Positions 1 through 8,335 of a stretch of DNA of 64,000 bases are shown here, piece by piece. The stretch's first letter is position 1. Each line of letters starts with the position of its first letter. The notes under the pieces were generated by a model. That model saw only the letters and a program-made list of their open reading frames with translations, did not search any database and was not told the origin of the DNA. Source of the DNA: Anaerolineae bacterium (GTDB taxonomy: Bacteria; Chloroflexota; Anaerolineae; Aggregatilineales; Phototrophicaceae); NCBI GenBank assembly GCA_019912965.1, contig JAIOHM010000213.1, positions 79,905 through 143,904 on the forward strand, read 5' to 3'. Both the position numbers and the translations under genes were made by a program.

Positions 1-1516
1 TTCGGGCGGCGAGGGGTAAATACTCATCGGCTACTGCCCAATCCCAGTCAGGACGATCAAAGTGCTGCTCCTGACGATATAAACGGTGGAAGCGGCGGCT
101 GTTGCCGCTGTAGGCCAGGTAGATCCCGGTCCAGAGTGGGCCTTTGTCAGCCAGCAAATCAGGAGATTTGAGCAAGGTTGTCCATAAGCGGATGCTTCCC
201 CGCTGAATACAATCTTGACTGTCGGCATCACTCAAGCCGAGATTGCGGGCTTTGGCATGGGCGGCCCGCTGCACCACTGGATCATCCAAGATAGCAGCCA
301 ATGGCAGTGTCCCAGCCCATCGGGTAGGAAAAGTGGGAGGTGGCGCGGGGGGTTGAAATGGACGGATTTGAGCGCGGATGTGCGCTCGCCGCTGCTGAGT
401 CTCATCCGGTTGGGACGCGGGTATAGCGGCGGGGGATGGGTGTGCTGTCCGTTGAGAGACTGGCTCATCTATCGTTTGCAACAGCCGCGATACCACCAAA
501 CCTTCGTGTGGTGTGGTTATTCTGGCTGTACTGGCAGTGGTAGTGAAGGAGGGTTGTGGCAGGACGAGGGCATGGGTGCTGTCTCGTACCTTTCCATAAC
601 CATCCAGCAGCACCGTGAGTGTTGCCCGGATTTGCCGCCGATAGCTGGTGAGGGTTGAAAAGCCATACTTGAAGGTGGCAGCCACATCCTGTTGTCGAAC
701 ATCGGTAATCAGGCAGTACAACCCCAAGAGCAGTGGCGGTTTTTGTTCAACATGGCGGGCAACTTGACCCAGTGCTTGTTCGAGGTCGATCCATGTATCT
801 ACTCGATTGGTCGTCAAATGGCTGGTGTCTTGATTGGGCTGGGCATCGTACACCAGTTTGCGATAGTGGCGTTGGTGGCTGAAGCGCTGGGCTTTGGAAC
901 GAAAGACCACTGCTTGGACAATGTAGCGCTTGGGTTTGCCTGCAAACCATGCGGGATTGGCTTCCAGTTTTTGCCAGATTTTGCTGTAGGCGGATTGTAG
1001 GCAGTCGTCAATATCCTCTGGGTTAAGCATCTCATGGCGGGTATACAAGATTGATCCTACAACCCGTCGGGTCTGTTCATATAACTGGGTGAAGGTGAGA
1101 TCACCCATCCCGGTCGGGTAGGTAGTGGGTGGCTGCTCAACGGTTAGCGGTAGGGGTGGCAGGGGGTAACTGTCATCTTTGGGCACAGCCGTGCGTTGGA
1201 GGAGGCGGTAAAGCTGTCGCAGGCGGGTGATTTGGTCATCATACCGCTGGCGGTAGGGAGTGAAGTCCGGGTAGGCTCGTGGAAGCGGCGGAATAGCTGG
1301 GATGGGTTCAGCTTGGATTGACGGATTGGTGACAGACTGTTCGGGGTTGGCAAAGATAATCCCGGCTTGGGGTAGTTCCCCTCCCTTGTCAATAACGGTG
1401 TTGTTGGCGATGGGGAAATGCGGTGTTTCAGGTTGTTGATAATCTGTCGAGGGGAGCGCCTCGATGGGCGTTTGGGAAGGGGAAATAGACTGGTGAGCGG
1501 GCTTATGCCGCTCCAC
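1..1516 (-). CDS. Partial protein with two sigma-70 region 2-like modules
   Basis: This frame is open from a GTG at 1516 to the left window edge (about 505 residues, C-terminus missing). An AGGAGG lies at 1520-1525, so the start is plausible but spaced closely; an ATG at 1518 opens a different, unrelated frame. The first about 145 residues are Pro-rich and low complexity. A module that reads like sigma-70 region 2 follows (key stretch NPEDIDDCLQSAYSKIW near nt 1030-980), then an HTH-like stretch (VRQQDVAATFKYG, near nt 640). After a Pro-rich linker, a second region 2-like module begins near nt 200 (SDADSQDCIQRGSIRLW). Sigma-like proteins bind RNA polymerase; two copies in one chain are unusual. 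The family is not one I can name. Confidence 0.65.
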   Translation of the reverse strand, partial: MERHKPAHQSISPSQTPIEALPSTDYQQPETPHFPIANNTVIDKGGELPQAGIIFANPEQSVTNPSIQAEPIPAIPPLPRAYPDFTPYRQRYDDQITRLRQLYRLLQRTAVPKDDSYPLPPLPLTVEQPPTTYPTGMGDLTFTQLYEQTRRVVGSILYTRHEMLNPEDIDDCLQSAYSKIWQKLEANPAWFAGKPKRYIVQAVVFRSKAQRFSHQRHYRKLVYDAQPNQDTSHLTTNRVDTWIDLEQALGQVARHVEQKPPLLLGLYCLITDVRQQDVAATFKYGFSTLTSYRRQIRATLTVLLDGYGKVRDSTHALVLPQPSFTTTASTARITTPHEGLVVSRLLQTIDEPVSQRTAHPSPAAIPASQPDETQQRRAHIRAQIRPFQPPAPPPTFPTRWAGTLPLAAILDDPVVQRAAHAKARNLGLSDADSQDCIQRGSIRLWTTLLKSPDLLADKGPLWTGIYLAYSGNSRRFHRLYRQEQHFDRPDWDWAVADEYLPLAAR

Positions 1517-1639
1517 ATCCCTCCTGAAGCTGAAGGTCTGATGTCATTACAACCATTTGCATACGGAAAAATTCATCGTAGCAAATTGGTTTTTGTTCAG
1601 CAAGAACTCAAAGATAATTGCACAGCAAAAGATCTGCGT

Positions 1640-1870
1640 TTATATCCCTGAAAAAATGAGGGTGTCTGGGTAGGCTTGACAGGCAGCGTGAAAGATTGCC
1701 TCATCAAAAGAACCGAGCACCAATTTCTTATTTTGGCAGAGGGCTGTGTAGATTGAGCCACGTAAATCATCATCATAAATCCGCTCAGGGTGAACATTTA
1801 ATCGGATTCCATCCCTGTTGAGCACCGGGATGGTTGCTCGCATTCGCTCTAAAATAACCTTCACGCGCAA
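1640..1870 (-). CDS. Hypothetical protein or remnant (PIN-like?)
   Basis: A 76-residue frame starts at a TTG and has no convincing ribosome binding site. The frame stays open a further about 20 codons upstream without an ATG, so the piece may be the tail of a longer, lost gene. Its sequence looks protein-like (YDDDLRGSIYTAL, then LVLGSFDEAIFHAAC). It faintly recalls PIN-type toxins, but no acidic triad can be assigned. It sits between the sigma-like gene and the small gene at 2160. Existence as a gene is uncertain. Confidence 0.25.
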   Translation of the reverse strand: MRVKVILERMRATIPVLNRDGIRLNVHPERIYDDDLRGSIYTALCQNKKLVLGSFDEAIFHAACQAYPDTLIFSGI

Positions 1871-2159
1871 TGAATTACTGCAGGCAAAGGAGAAAGCTCT
1901 TTTCCTAAAATGATTTCACTTTCTGTCTGAGAAACAAATCGGGTCAAGACCAAATGATCTAGAATTACTAACCGAGATGGATGGGATAACACCTTAAAAA
2001 CGCAACTTTAAACTGATGACCACTTGATTCACTGTGTTTCCCCTTTAGAATAGTCCTATAGATGAAAATATTCAAATACTTTCATATTCACATTGTGAAC
2101 TATAATGATTGAATGCAGTGGCGTCAATCCATTCACCTGATTATTGCTGAAATTAACGA

Positions 2160-2480
2160 ATGGGGTTAATGATGAGAAAACAGGAGATTGAAAGCAATCT
2201 GTCCCTTAGTGCCAATGAATTCGCTCAAATTGACATCACACCTTATGCCGATTACCCTGAAGTACTTTTTTTGCATGTGATTGTTCGGCGCGGAAGGTAT
2301 TGGCGTACTGCTCTCTTACAACTGGAAGGCGGAAAAGTAAAATATAGCAGTGTGAATCCCCAAAAATTCACTTTGGAAAAAGAAGCTCGTGAGGCATGTG
2401 AGCAAGAACATAATCGAATACAACAGCTATTCAGGCTTGTTTTACCAAATTTTGATATCCGTCCTATGTGGTTTGTGTGA
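2160..2480 (+). CDS. Hypothetical protein, 106 aa
   Basis: I do not recognise this protein. It is soluble, with no signal peptide or membrane segment. The first half has alternating hydrophobic residues (EVLFLHVIVRRGRYWRTALLQL) suggesting a small beta sheet. A Lys/Glu-rich helix follows, with a hydrophobic C-terminal stretch (FRLVLPNFDIRPMWFV). Several ATGs lie together at the start (2160, 2169, 2172), so the exact start is open. It precedes the receiver gene at 2608 on the same strand by 127 nt. Confidence 0.5.
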   Translation: MGLMMRKQEIESNLSLSANEFAQIDITPYADYPEVLFLHVIVRRGRYWRTALLQLEGGKVKYSSVNPQKFTLEKEAREACEQEHNRIQQLFRLVLPNFDIRPMWFV

Positions 2481-2607
2481 TACCCGCTGAACCATCAATC
2501 ACTATGTCCTGCAATATCTTTTCATATTTTTCACAAATCCTTGTGCAATGGGTAAGGATTATGCAGGCGTATGATGAGCAAAAGCATAGGTAAGAGGAGG
2601 TGTCCCA

Positions 2608-2979
2608 ATGGCACATGTTCTGGTCGTGGATGATGATCCTATCAGCCGTTCGATCATCACGCGAACCCTGCAACACATTGACCACACTACCGAGGAGACA
2701 GGAAGTGTCCGAGAAGCCTTGCAGTGCCTCACCACCAACCCCAATGCTTACGATCTGCTCACCCTCGATTTACTCATGCCCGATATGTCGGGGATGGATG
2801 TTCTCGCATGGTTGAGTGCGATGAAGATTTTTATGCCCGTGATTGTCATCAGTGCTCATTTGGGAGATTACACCCTCACCTTACCTGCCTATCCCTATCT
2901 TTCTCGTATCCCCAAACCGTTTAGTATCCAAGACTTAATCACCGCCGCTCAACTGCTGCTTAATCGCAGTGCTGCATGA
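2608..2979 (+). CDS. Single-domain response regulator (REC)
   Basis: A stand-alone receiver domain of 123 residues, probably taking phosphate from one of the nearby kinases. The acidic pocket is VVDDD (residues 6-10), the phosphoacceptor is Asp54 in LTLDLLMPDMSG, the conserved Ser follows in VISAH, and the Lys is in IPKPF. There is no output domain, so it would act by protein contact or phosphorelay. GAGGAGG at 2595-2601 supports the ATG. It converges on a second stand-alone receiver at 2994, and a third lies at 3514. Confidence 0.9.
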   Translation: MAHVLVVDDDPISRSIITRTLQHIDHTTEETGSVREALQCLTTNPNAYDLLTLDLLMPDMSGMDVLAWLSAMKIFMPVIVISAHLGDYTLTLPAYPYLSRIPKPFSIQDLITAAQLLLNRSAA

Positions 2980-2993
2980 GGGACAAGTTGAGC

Positions 2994-3347
2994 CTATCCC
3001 ACTAGATTCAAGGTGTGGTGGACAATACCAATAACCTCCTGAAACCCAAACGGTTTAGTGAGATAACCAATCGCTCCATGCTCACGGGCAAGCTCCATCA
3101 ATGCCTCAGCAGAAGTGCCCGACACAATGATGGTTGGGATGTGACGCAGCGTCTCCAATATCCGACTGGCCGTGCCATCTGGTAGCGACCAATCGCAGAG
3201 GATGAGATCAGGCACGTGGTGCTGAGCCAGATTAACCGCTTGTTCGACCCGACTGGCCATGAGGGTGTCATAGGCTTGGAATGCCAACATATCGGCCAGC
3301 ATTTGGCACAGGGCTGGATCATCTTCGACAATCAGGATACGGGTCAT
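2994..3347 (-). CDS. Single-domain response regulator (REC)
   Basis: A stand-alone receiver of 117 residues with IVEDD at residues 6-10, phosphoacceptor Asp52 in LILCDWSLPDGTA, a Ser/Thr in IVSGT and Lys in LTKPF. There is no output domain. It resembles its neighbour at 3514 (both have DW.LPDG around the Asp), so the two are probably paralogues from a local duplication. It is convergent with the receiver at 2608, only 14 nt from its stop. Confidence 0.88.
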   Translation of the reverse strand: MTRILIVEDDPALCQMLADMLAFQAYDTLMASRVEQAVNLAQHHVPDLILCDWSLPDGTASRILETLRHIPTIIVSGTSAEALMELAREHGAIGYLTKPFGFQEVIGIVHHTLNLVG

Positions 3348-3465
3348 GGGACTTTATTCCTATCCATTGTTTCTTAACCCCATCTTAATGCAACAGTCTG
3401 TAATGAGAGATGAGGAAAATCTGAAAAATACATATAGCATTATTTGTAAATTCAAACAGGGAAAC

Positions 3466-3490
3466 AAAAACCGCTGGTGAGTGCCAGCGG
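3466..3490 (-). terminator. Rho-independent terminator
   Basis: A 7-bp GC stem (3471-3477 with 3484-3490) is followed in the minus direction by five T residues (complement of 3466-3470). It lies just past the stop of the minus-strand receiver gene at 3514. Confidence 0.7.
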
Positions 3491-3513
3491 TAGATTGCCT
3501 CAAATAGCTTCTG

Positions 3514-3861
3514 TTACGGTGTGGGGACGGTTCCGAACATCTGGTGAACGGTGGCGATGATAACAGATAGCCCAACAGGCTTAATCAGACACTGAATGCC
3601 CTGTTCCCGCTTGCGCTCAGCGACGTTGGCATCGCCTGTCAGGATCAGGAGAAGGGCTTGTGGGAAGAGGCTCTGGATGTCAGCCGCATTGCCATCTGGT
3701 AGCCACCAGTCTGAGAGAATAAGATCAACCGCATCTACCGCATGAACGGCGGTTGTGGCCACATTGTGACTGACGAGAACCGTGAACCCTTCCAATACCA
3801 ACGCGGACTGAATGCTGCTGACTAACGACCGATCATCGTCCACGACCAAAACGGATGTCAT
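3514..3861 (-). CDS. Single-domain response regulator (REC)
   Basis: A stand-alone receiver of 115 residues: VVDDD at 6-10, phosphoacceptor Asp51 in LILSDWWLPDG, Lys in LIKPVG. A longer frame exists to 3915, but the ATG at 3861 follows AGGAGGTAGGGG and starts directly on the receiver fold, so the shorter start is chosen. The switch Thr/Ser position reads LILTGDANV. It is a likely paralogue of the receiver at 2994. It stands divergent from the hybrid kinase at 4132, which could be its phosphodonor. Confidence 0.88.
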   Translation of the reverse strand: MTSVLVVDDDRSLVSSIQSALVLEGFTVLVSHNVATTAVHAVDAVDLILSDWWLPDGNAADIQSLFPQALLLILTGDANVAERKREQGIQCLIKPVGLSVIIATVHQMFGTVPTP

Positions 3862-4131
3862 CGCCCCTACCTCCTCATTTGTATTTTCAGATGCCTGTTC
3901 GGTTAGATAGTACAAACAGACTTGTAGGTGTCAAGAATACAGGGTTAGAAAATCGTAACAGAAGCTAAGGAATTGTTATTTTAATCTCTCCTATAATGTT
4001 AATTGTAGCTTGGGTTAATGCTGTGTCCAAATACCTCGGTTATTTGGGCGAGGGCTATCACCGTATCTGTCTTCACAAGTAGTAATGTGTATCTTGGATC
4101 GCTGACAAGGAATCCAGATTGGGAGGTTTCT

Positions 4132-6723
4132 ATGCTCCCTGAACCAACTATCTCTCCATACCCGAATTTTCACCTGTTATTTGAGTCTGTGCCTGCACTC
4201 TATCTGGTGTTAGCGCCAGATTTGACAATTGTGGCTGTCAGCGATGCATACCTGCGAGCTACGATGACCCAGCGTACCGCTATTTTGGGACGCGGTATTT
4301 TTGAAGTTTTCCCCGACAATCCAGACGATCCAGCAGCAACGGGCGTGAGCAATTTGCACGCTTCACTGCAACGGGTGCTTCGAGATCGGGTGCCAGATGC
4401 GATGGCGGTGCAAAAATATGATGTTCGCCGTCCAGACAGCGACGGGGGTGGATTTGAGGAACGCTATTGGAGTCCTGTCAATTCGCCTGTGTTAGGGGCG
4501 AACCAAGATCTTCATTACATCATTCATCGGGTTGAGGATGTCACCGAGTTTATTCGGCTTAAACAATTAGGCAGTGAGCAACAAAAACTGACTGAAACGC
4601 TGCAAAGCCGTACTGAACAGATGGAAGCGGAAATTTTCCAACGGGCACAAGAATTGCAAGATGCTAACCAACGCTTACGGGGGACGAATGATGAGCTGAA
4701 AAGCAGTGAGCAGGAGGTAATCCATCTGTATGATCGGTTATATCAACTGGATCGGCTCAAGACGCAGTTATTTGCCAATGTCAGCCATGAACTGCGTACC
4801 CCGCTAACACTGATCCTCGGCTTGACTGAGAAATTAGGGGCAAATCCTGTGCTCACCAAAATGCAACAGCATGATTTGGGTGGGATTGAACGCAATGCGC
4901 GGGTGTTGCTCAAACATGTCAATGATTTACTGGATGTTACCAAACTGGAAGCGGGGAAACTAGCAGCAGATTATGCTCAGGTAGATCTGGCACGGTTGGT
5001 GCGACAAACGGCTGCCCACTTTGACTCTTTGGCTGAGGAACGAGGCATTGCCTTCCAAGTCGAAACCCCAGAAACTGTTGTGGCTGAAATTGACCCAGAT
5101 AAAACGCAGCGGATCTTCATGAATTTACTTTCGAATGCGTTTAAATTTACGCCAAATGGGGGACAGGTGCGCTGTACCCTAAGCCTTCAGGGGAGCGAGG
5201 GGAGTGTACCAGACACAGACTATGCGGTTATTACAGTCTCAGATAGTGGGGTGGGTATTCCCCCCGAACTGCGTGAAAGTGTGTTTGAACGGTTCTTTCA
5301 GGCGGAGACCAGTTCAACCCGTCGTTTTAATGGCACAGGCTTAGGGTTAGCCATTGTCAAGGATTTTGTGGAATTACATGGGGGAAGCATCCAAGCGGAT
5401 GAGGCCGATGAAGGCGGTGCACGGTTGACAGTAAAATTGCCTGTGATGGCACCTTCGGGTGTAGCAGTGCGGGATAAACAAAGCGAAGTCACTCTTTTAC
5501 CGCTCGAACAGATTCGTCCCCTCGTAGATGAACTGCGTCTTTCTCGAGAGGCTGTGCGTGCGGAACCTCTAATACCCAGCGTGGCTGACGATCAGCCCGT
5601 GATTTTGGTGGTTGAAGATCACCCTGAGATGCGACGGTATATTGAAGATCTGTTATCCGTTGAATATCGCATCCATACAGCAGTCAATGGGCGGGATGGA
5701 TTTGAAAAGGCACTCCGCTTACAACCCGATCTCATTCTGAGTGACATGATGATGCCAGAGATGAGCGGTGGGCAAATGGTGCAGGCGATCCGCCGCCACT
5801 CAGCTCTTGATGTTGTACCCGTGATTATGCTGACAGCCAAAGCAGATGATGAGGTGCGGATTCGCCTTTTGCGTGAGGGTGCTCAGGATTATCTGGTGAA
5901 ACCCTTCTCAGCCGAGGAATTACAGGCACGCGTGAATAATTTGGTCGCTCTGAAACGTTCACGCGAACAACTGGAAGCTGCTGCTCACCGAGAAATCCGT
6001 CGCCAACAAGTTGAGTTGGCGAAAGAGCGTGAGTTCCTTGCCCTCAAAGAGCGCTTCCTGTCGATGATTTCCCACGAGTTTCGTACCCCCTTAACCATCA
6101 TGCTCTCAGCTAGTCAACTGCTCACCCAATATGGCCCCCGTCTCTCAGCCGAAAAACAGTTGAAATATGCTCAACAGATTGAAACCGAAATTCATTTTAT
6201 GAATGAACTGCTCAATGATACTTTGACGTTGAGCAAAGCCAGAGCAGGGAAATTGTCGTTCGTTCCAGCACCCGTGAATGTTGAAACGTTCTGCCGTGCT
6301 TTGTTTGAGCAGTTACAAATGGTGGATCAGCACCAACACCGCTTCGTTTTTCAGTGTGATGGGCAGTTGGAAGCTGTGATGGTTGATGAGAAATTGCTGC
6401 GCCATATCTTGGTCAATTTGATTTCCAATGCCATTAAATATACGCCAATGGGAAAAACGGTGCAGTTGGTTATATGGCGGGTAGATAATGAGGGAATCTT
6501 TCAAGTGAAGGACGAAGGGATCGGTATTCCCATAGCTGACCAACAGCGGTTGTTTGAGCCATTTCATCGGGCAACCAATACAGGACAGATTCAGGGGACA
6601 GGACTTGGGCTGGCGATTGTCAAAACCCATGTTGAGACTCATGGAGGGACAATCTCCTGCATGAGTCAGGAAGATGTTGGAACCACCTTTGAAGTCCGCT
6701 TGCCATTGAGTTACACCTCATAG
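4132..6723 (+). CDS. Hybrid histidine kinase with two kinase cores and one receiver
   Basis: This 863-residue soluble sensor kinase has an unusual order. A PAS-like sensor (about 1-140) is followed by a coiled coil (about 150-200). Kinase core 1 has His219 in FANVSHELRTPLT, N box LLSNAFKFTPNG, DSGVGI and GTGLGLAIVK. A receiver follows (about 489-605; VVEDHPEMRR, Asp538 in LILSDMMMPEMSG, VKPF). Kinase core 2 has His648 in MISHEFRTPLT, N box LISNAIKYTPMG, DEGIGI and GTGLGLAIVK. The ATG at 4132 follows GGGAGG and is preferred to the upstream ATG at 4018. No membrane segment is visible. The internal receiver between two ATP-binding cores suggests an internal phosphorelay or mutual control, which is inference. 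Confidence 0.93.
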   Translation: MLPEPTISPYPNFHLLFESVPALYLVLAPDLTIVAVSDAYLRATMTQRTAILGRGIFEVFPDNPDDPAATGVSNLHASLQRVLRDRVPDAMAVQKYDVRRPDSDGGGFEERYWSPVNSPVLGANQDLHYIIHRVEDVTEFIRLKQLGSEQQKLTETLQSRTEQMEAEIFQRAQELQDANQRLRGTNDELKSSEQEVIHLYDRLYQLDRLKTQLFANVSHELRTPLTLILGLTEKLGANPVLTKMQQHDLGGIERNARVLLKHVNDLLDVTKLEAGKLAADYAQVDLARLVRQTAAHFDSLAEERGIAFQVETPETVVAEIDPDKTQRIFMNLLSNAFKFTPNGGQVRCTLSLQGSEGSVPDTDYAVITVSDSGVGIPPELRESVFERFFQAETSSTRRFNGTGLGLAIVKDFVELHGGSIQADEADEGGARLTVKLPVMAPSGVAVRDKQSEVTLLPLEQIRPLVDELRLSREAVRAEPLIPSVADDQPVILVVEDHPEMRRYIEDLLSVEYRIHTAVNGRDGFEKALRLQPDLILSDMMMPEMSGGQMVQAIRRHSALDVVPVIMLTAKADDEVRIRLLREGAQDYLVKPFSAEELQARVNNLVALKRSREQLEAAAHREIRRQQVELAKEREFLALKERFLSMISHEFRTPLTIMLSASQLLTQYGPRLSAEKQLKYAQQIETEIHFMNELLNDTLTLSKARAGKLSFVPAPVNVETFCRALFEQLQMVDQHQHRFVFQCDGQLEAVMVDEKLLRHILVNLISNAIKYTPMGKTVQLVIWRVDNEGIFQVKDEGIGIPIADQQRLFEPFHRATNTGQIQGTGLGLAIVKTHVETHGGTISCMSQEDVGTTFEVRLPLSYTS

Positions 6724-6757
6724 GTGGTCGCAGGCAGGGCACGGTGATACAGTTGAT

Positions 6758-7237
6758 TTACTGGAAGGCAATCCGCAGGCTGAGTGTGCCGAGAACGATT
6801 TCATCCCCATCGCGTAGAAGCTGCGACTGGTGGGGAATAAGCCGCCGACCATTCACGAAGGTTCCATTGGCGCTTTCCATATCTTCCAATGAAACCGTTC
6901 CATCCGTGCGATGCATGACCGCATGAAGACGGGATACCCCTTTGGCATGAGCGCCAAAGGGCGTCAAATCGACACCGATTTCTTCGGATGCCTGTTCATC
7001 CAGCCGTCCCAAAATTACCAGTGGGGCTGGATGAACAGTGAGGGGGAGTTGGACACCAGTGATAAACAGCCACAGGGGAGTGCTTGCGCCGATGTAGGCT
7101 TTGCCGAGGGCATAGCGAACCAGATTGCTATCTGGCTTGGGACGGGTTTTCAGGGTTGGGGGATAATCAGAATCGGGTGTGGTATCCCGATAGGGTTGGG
7201 TTTCATCATCATCTTCGGTATGCGACCAGCCTATCAT
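6758..7237 (-). CDS. FHA-domain protein
   Basis: A 159-residue protein with a C-terminal forkhead-associated domain that binds phosphothreonine peptides. The FHA signature runs through VILGR, then VSRLHAVMH, then ESANGTFVNGRRL and DGDEIVLG (about residues 75-155). The N-terminal about 40 residues are polar and Asp/Pro/Thr-rich, including several Thr that could be phosphorylation targets. No Ser/Thr kinase lies in the window, so its partner is elsewhere. It converges on the hybrid kinase, with 34 nt between stops. Confidence 0.85.
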   Translation of the reverse strand: MIGWSHTEDDDETQPYRDTTPDSDYPPTLKTRPKPDSNLVRYALGKAYIGASTPLWLFITGVQLPLTVHPAPLVILGRLDEQASEEIGVDLTPFGAHAKGVSRLHAVMHRTDGTVSLEDMESANGTFVNGRRLIPHQSQLLRDGDEIVLGTLSLRIAFQ

Positions 7238-7413
7238 TGCTCATGTTCCTGTATGAGTGCTTGTGAGATGATACATCTGTACCCATCTGATTACACGGAT
7301 TGTAACGCAGGCATCCGATTTGTCACCTAAACAATTCCACACGAAAGCCGTTCATATTTTGCAATGTGATGCATGTGAGATATTTTGGTTCAGAGGTTTG
7401 GTGGCACAAAAAA

Positions 7414-7442
7414 TTGACACCCCCATACGAATTGTCTAAATT
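7414..7442 (+). promoter_or_regulatory. Possible sigma-70 type promoter
   Basis: TTGACA (7414-7419), a 17-nt spacer and TAAATT (7437-7442) match the -35/-10 arrangement (6/6 and 4/6). They lie 80 nt upstream of the small gene at 7522. A second TTGACA begins nearby at about 7453. Confidence 0.35.
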
Positions 7443-7521
7443 AACAAATTCTTTGACAACAATTAAGGAATGTTACATATCGGCGGAATTACAATAAGGT
7501 ACAAAACTTCAGGAGGTCGAT

Positions 7522-7743
7522 ATGAATGCTCAGATTGGGGATTCAGTAAAGATCAGTTCTCAGGTTTCACGCGAAGCGTGCCGTTCAAAATGCGGGTATG
7601 TGACCGCCATCTACACCTTTCCCGCACCGAGTGTATGTCCAACCCTGTACACGGTTTTCTTTCCCGATACGGAGCAGCTTGCGGTCTTCAAAGCACAGGA
7701 CTTTGAGCCACTCATTCCGCTACAAGCTGAACTGGAATTTTAG
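7522..7743 (+). CDS. Hypothetical small protein, 73 aa
   Basis: I do not recognise this protein. A strong AGGAGG just upstream of the ATG at 7522 makes this a believable small gene. A longer overlapping frame at 7470 lacks such a site. The sequence has three Cys (EACRSKCG, then VCPTL) and alternating hydrophobic residues, so a compact beta domain is likely; the Cys could bind metal. It is followed 15 nt later by the Cys-rich protein at 7759, so the two are probably one operon. Confidence 0.6.
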   Translation: MNAQIGDSVKISSQVSREACRSKCGYVTAIYTFPAPSVCPTLYTVFFPDTEQLAVFKAQDFEPLIPLQAELEF

Positions 7744-7758
7744 GCGTAGAGTTCCATC

Positions 7759-7965
7759 ATGCATACCGATACCGTTGAATTGCAGTCGATCATGACCTGT
7801 CCAGTCTGTGGATTTTCCAAAATGGAAACCATGCCTACTCAGAGCTGCCAATTTCTCTACGAATGCACCCACTGTCATACCGTGTTGCGTCCACAACGCG
7901 GTGATTGTTGTGTATTCTGCTCGTATGGCACGAATCCATGTCCCTCCAGGCAGGATTGTGGGTAA
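7759..7965 (+). CDS. GDCCVFCSYGT-type Cys-rich protein
   Basis: A 68-residue protein with three Cys pairs: CPVC, CTHC and GDCCVFCSYGT followed by CPSRQ. Small proteins ending in GDCCVFCSYG..CPP are common and usually annotated only as hypothetical. They often sit near metal or redox genes (from memory of the family, not shown here). A His-rich, zinc-ribbon-like core (ECTHCHTVLRPQRGDCC) supports metal binding. The start may also be the Met of MTCPVCG at 7792. It forms a probable operon with 7522. Confidence 0.7.
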   Translation: MHTDTVELQSIMTCPVCGFSKMETMPTQSCQFLYECTHCHTVLRPQRGDCCVFCSYGTNPCPSRQDCG

Positions 7966-8335
7966 TGCTTTTTAGAGGGCGCAGCCACAGTCACAAGATG
8001 AACGGTAAACCTGTCAAAATAGCGCAACTGGCATGGCGACAGCGCCACTATCAAGCGGTGTTAATGACCAATGTGCTGTACGGAGCAGCTTGCTGGAAAT
8101 TGCTTTTCTCAGCCCGTAACTTTTCCCCATTAGCTGTTGGAAAACGATGGTCTACAAGGCAACGCTTGAGCACGTTATGGTGACCAACCAGTTGATCGCT
8201 CATCAAACAGCAAGATTATTGTTCGCCAAAGCCTGACAGCCTAAGCGCAGCGTAACGTAAGAAAAGGGTGAAACCCCCTATAGCGGAATCAACAACAGAT
8301 GTTTATTTGCCCAGACTCACTATGAGGGGGAGATC
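7966..8335 (+). other. Gap without a supported gene
   Basis: About 370 nt lie between the Cys-rich protein and the PAS kinase. One overlapping frame crosses it (to 8183) but has an unlikely composition (Trp and Arg clusters) and starts inside the previous gene. I see no RNA gene. GAGGGGGAG at about 8322-8330 is the binding site of the next gene. Confidence 0.5.

Noticed and set aside
215..1000. Plus-strand open frames at 215-658 and 692-1000
   Set aside because: They are shadows of the long minus-strand sigma-like frame, which carries recognisable sigma motifs through this whole stretch.
1144..1518. Minus-strand ATG frame at 1518
   Set aside because: It overlaps the GTG frame, is Ser/Pro/Arg-rich and has no domain; the adjacent frame continues into the sigma modules.
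7905..8183. 92-residue frame after the Cys-rich protein
   Set aside because: It starts inside the previous gene and has no domain or binding site.
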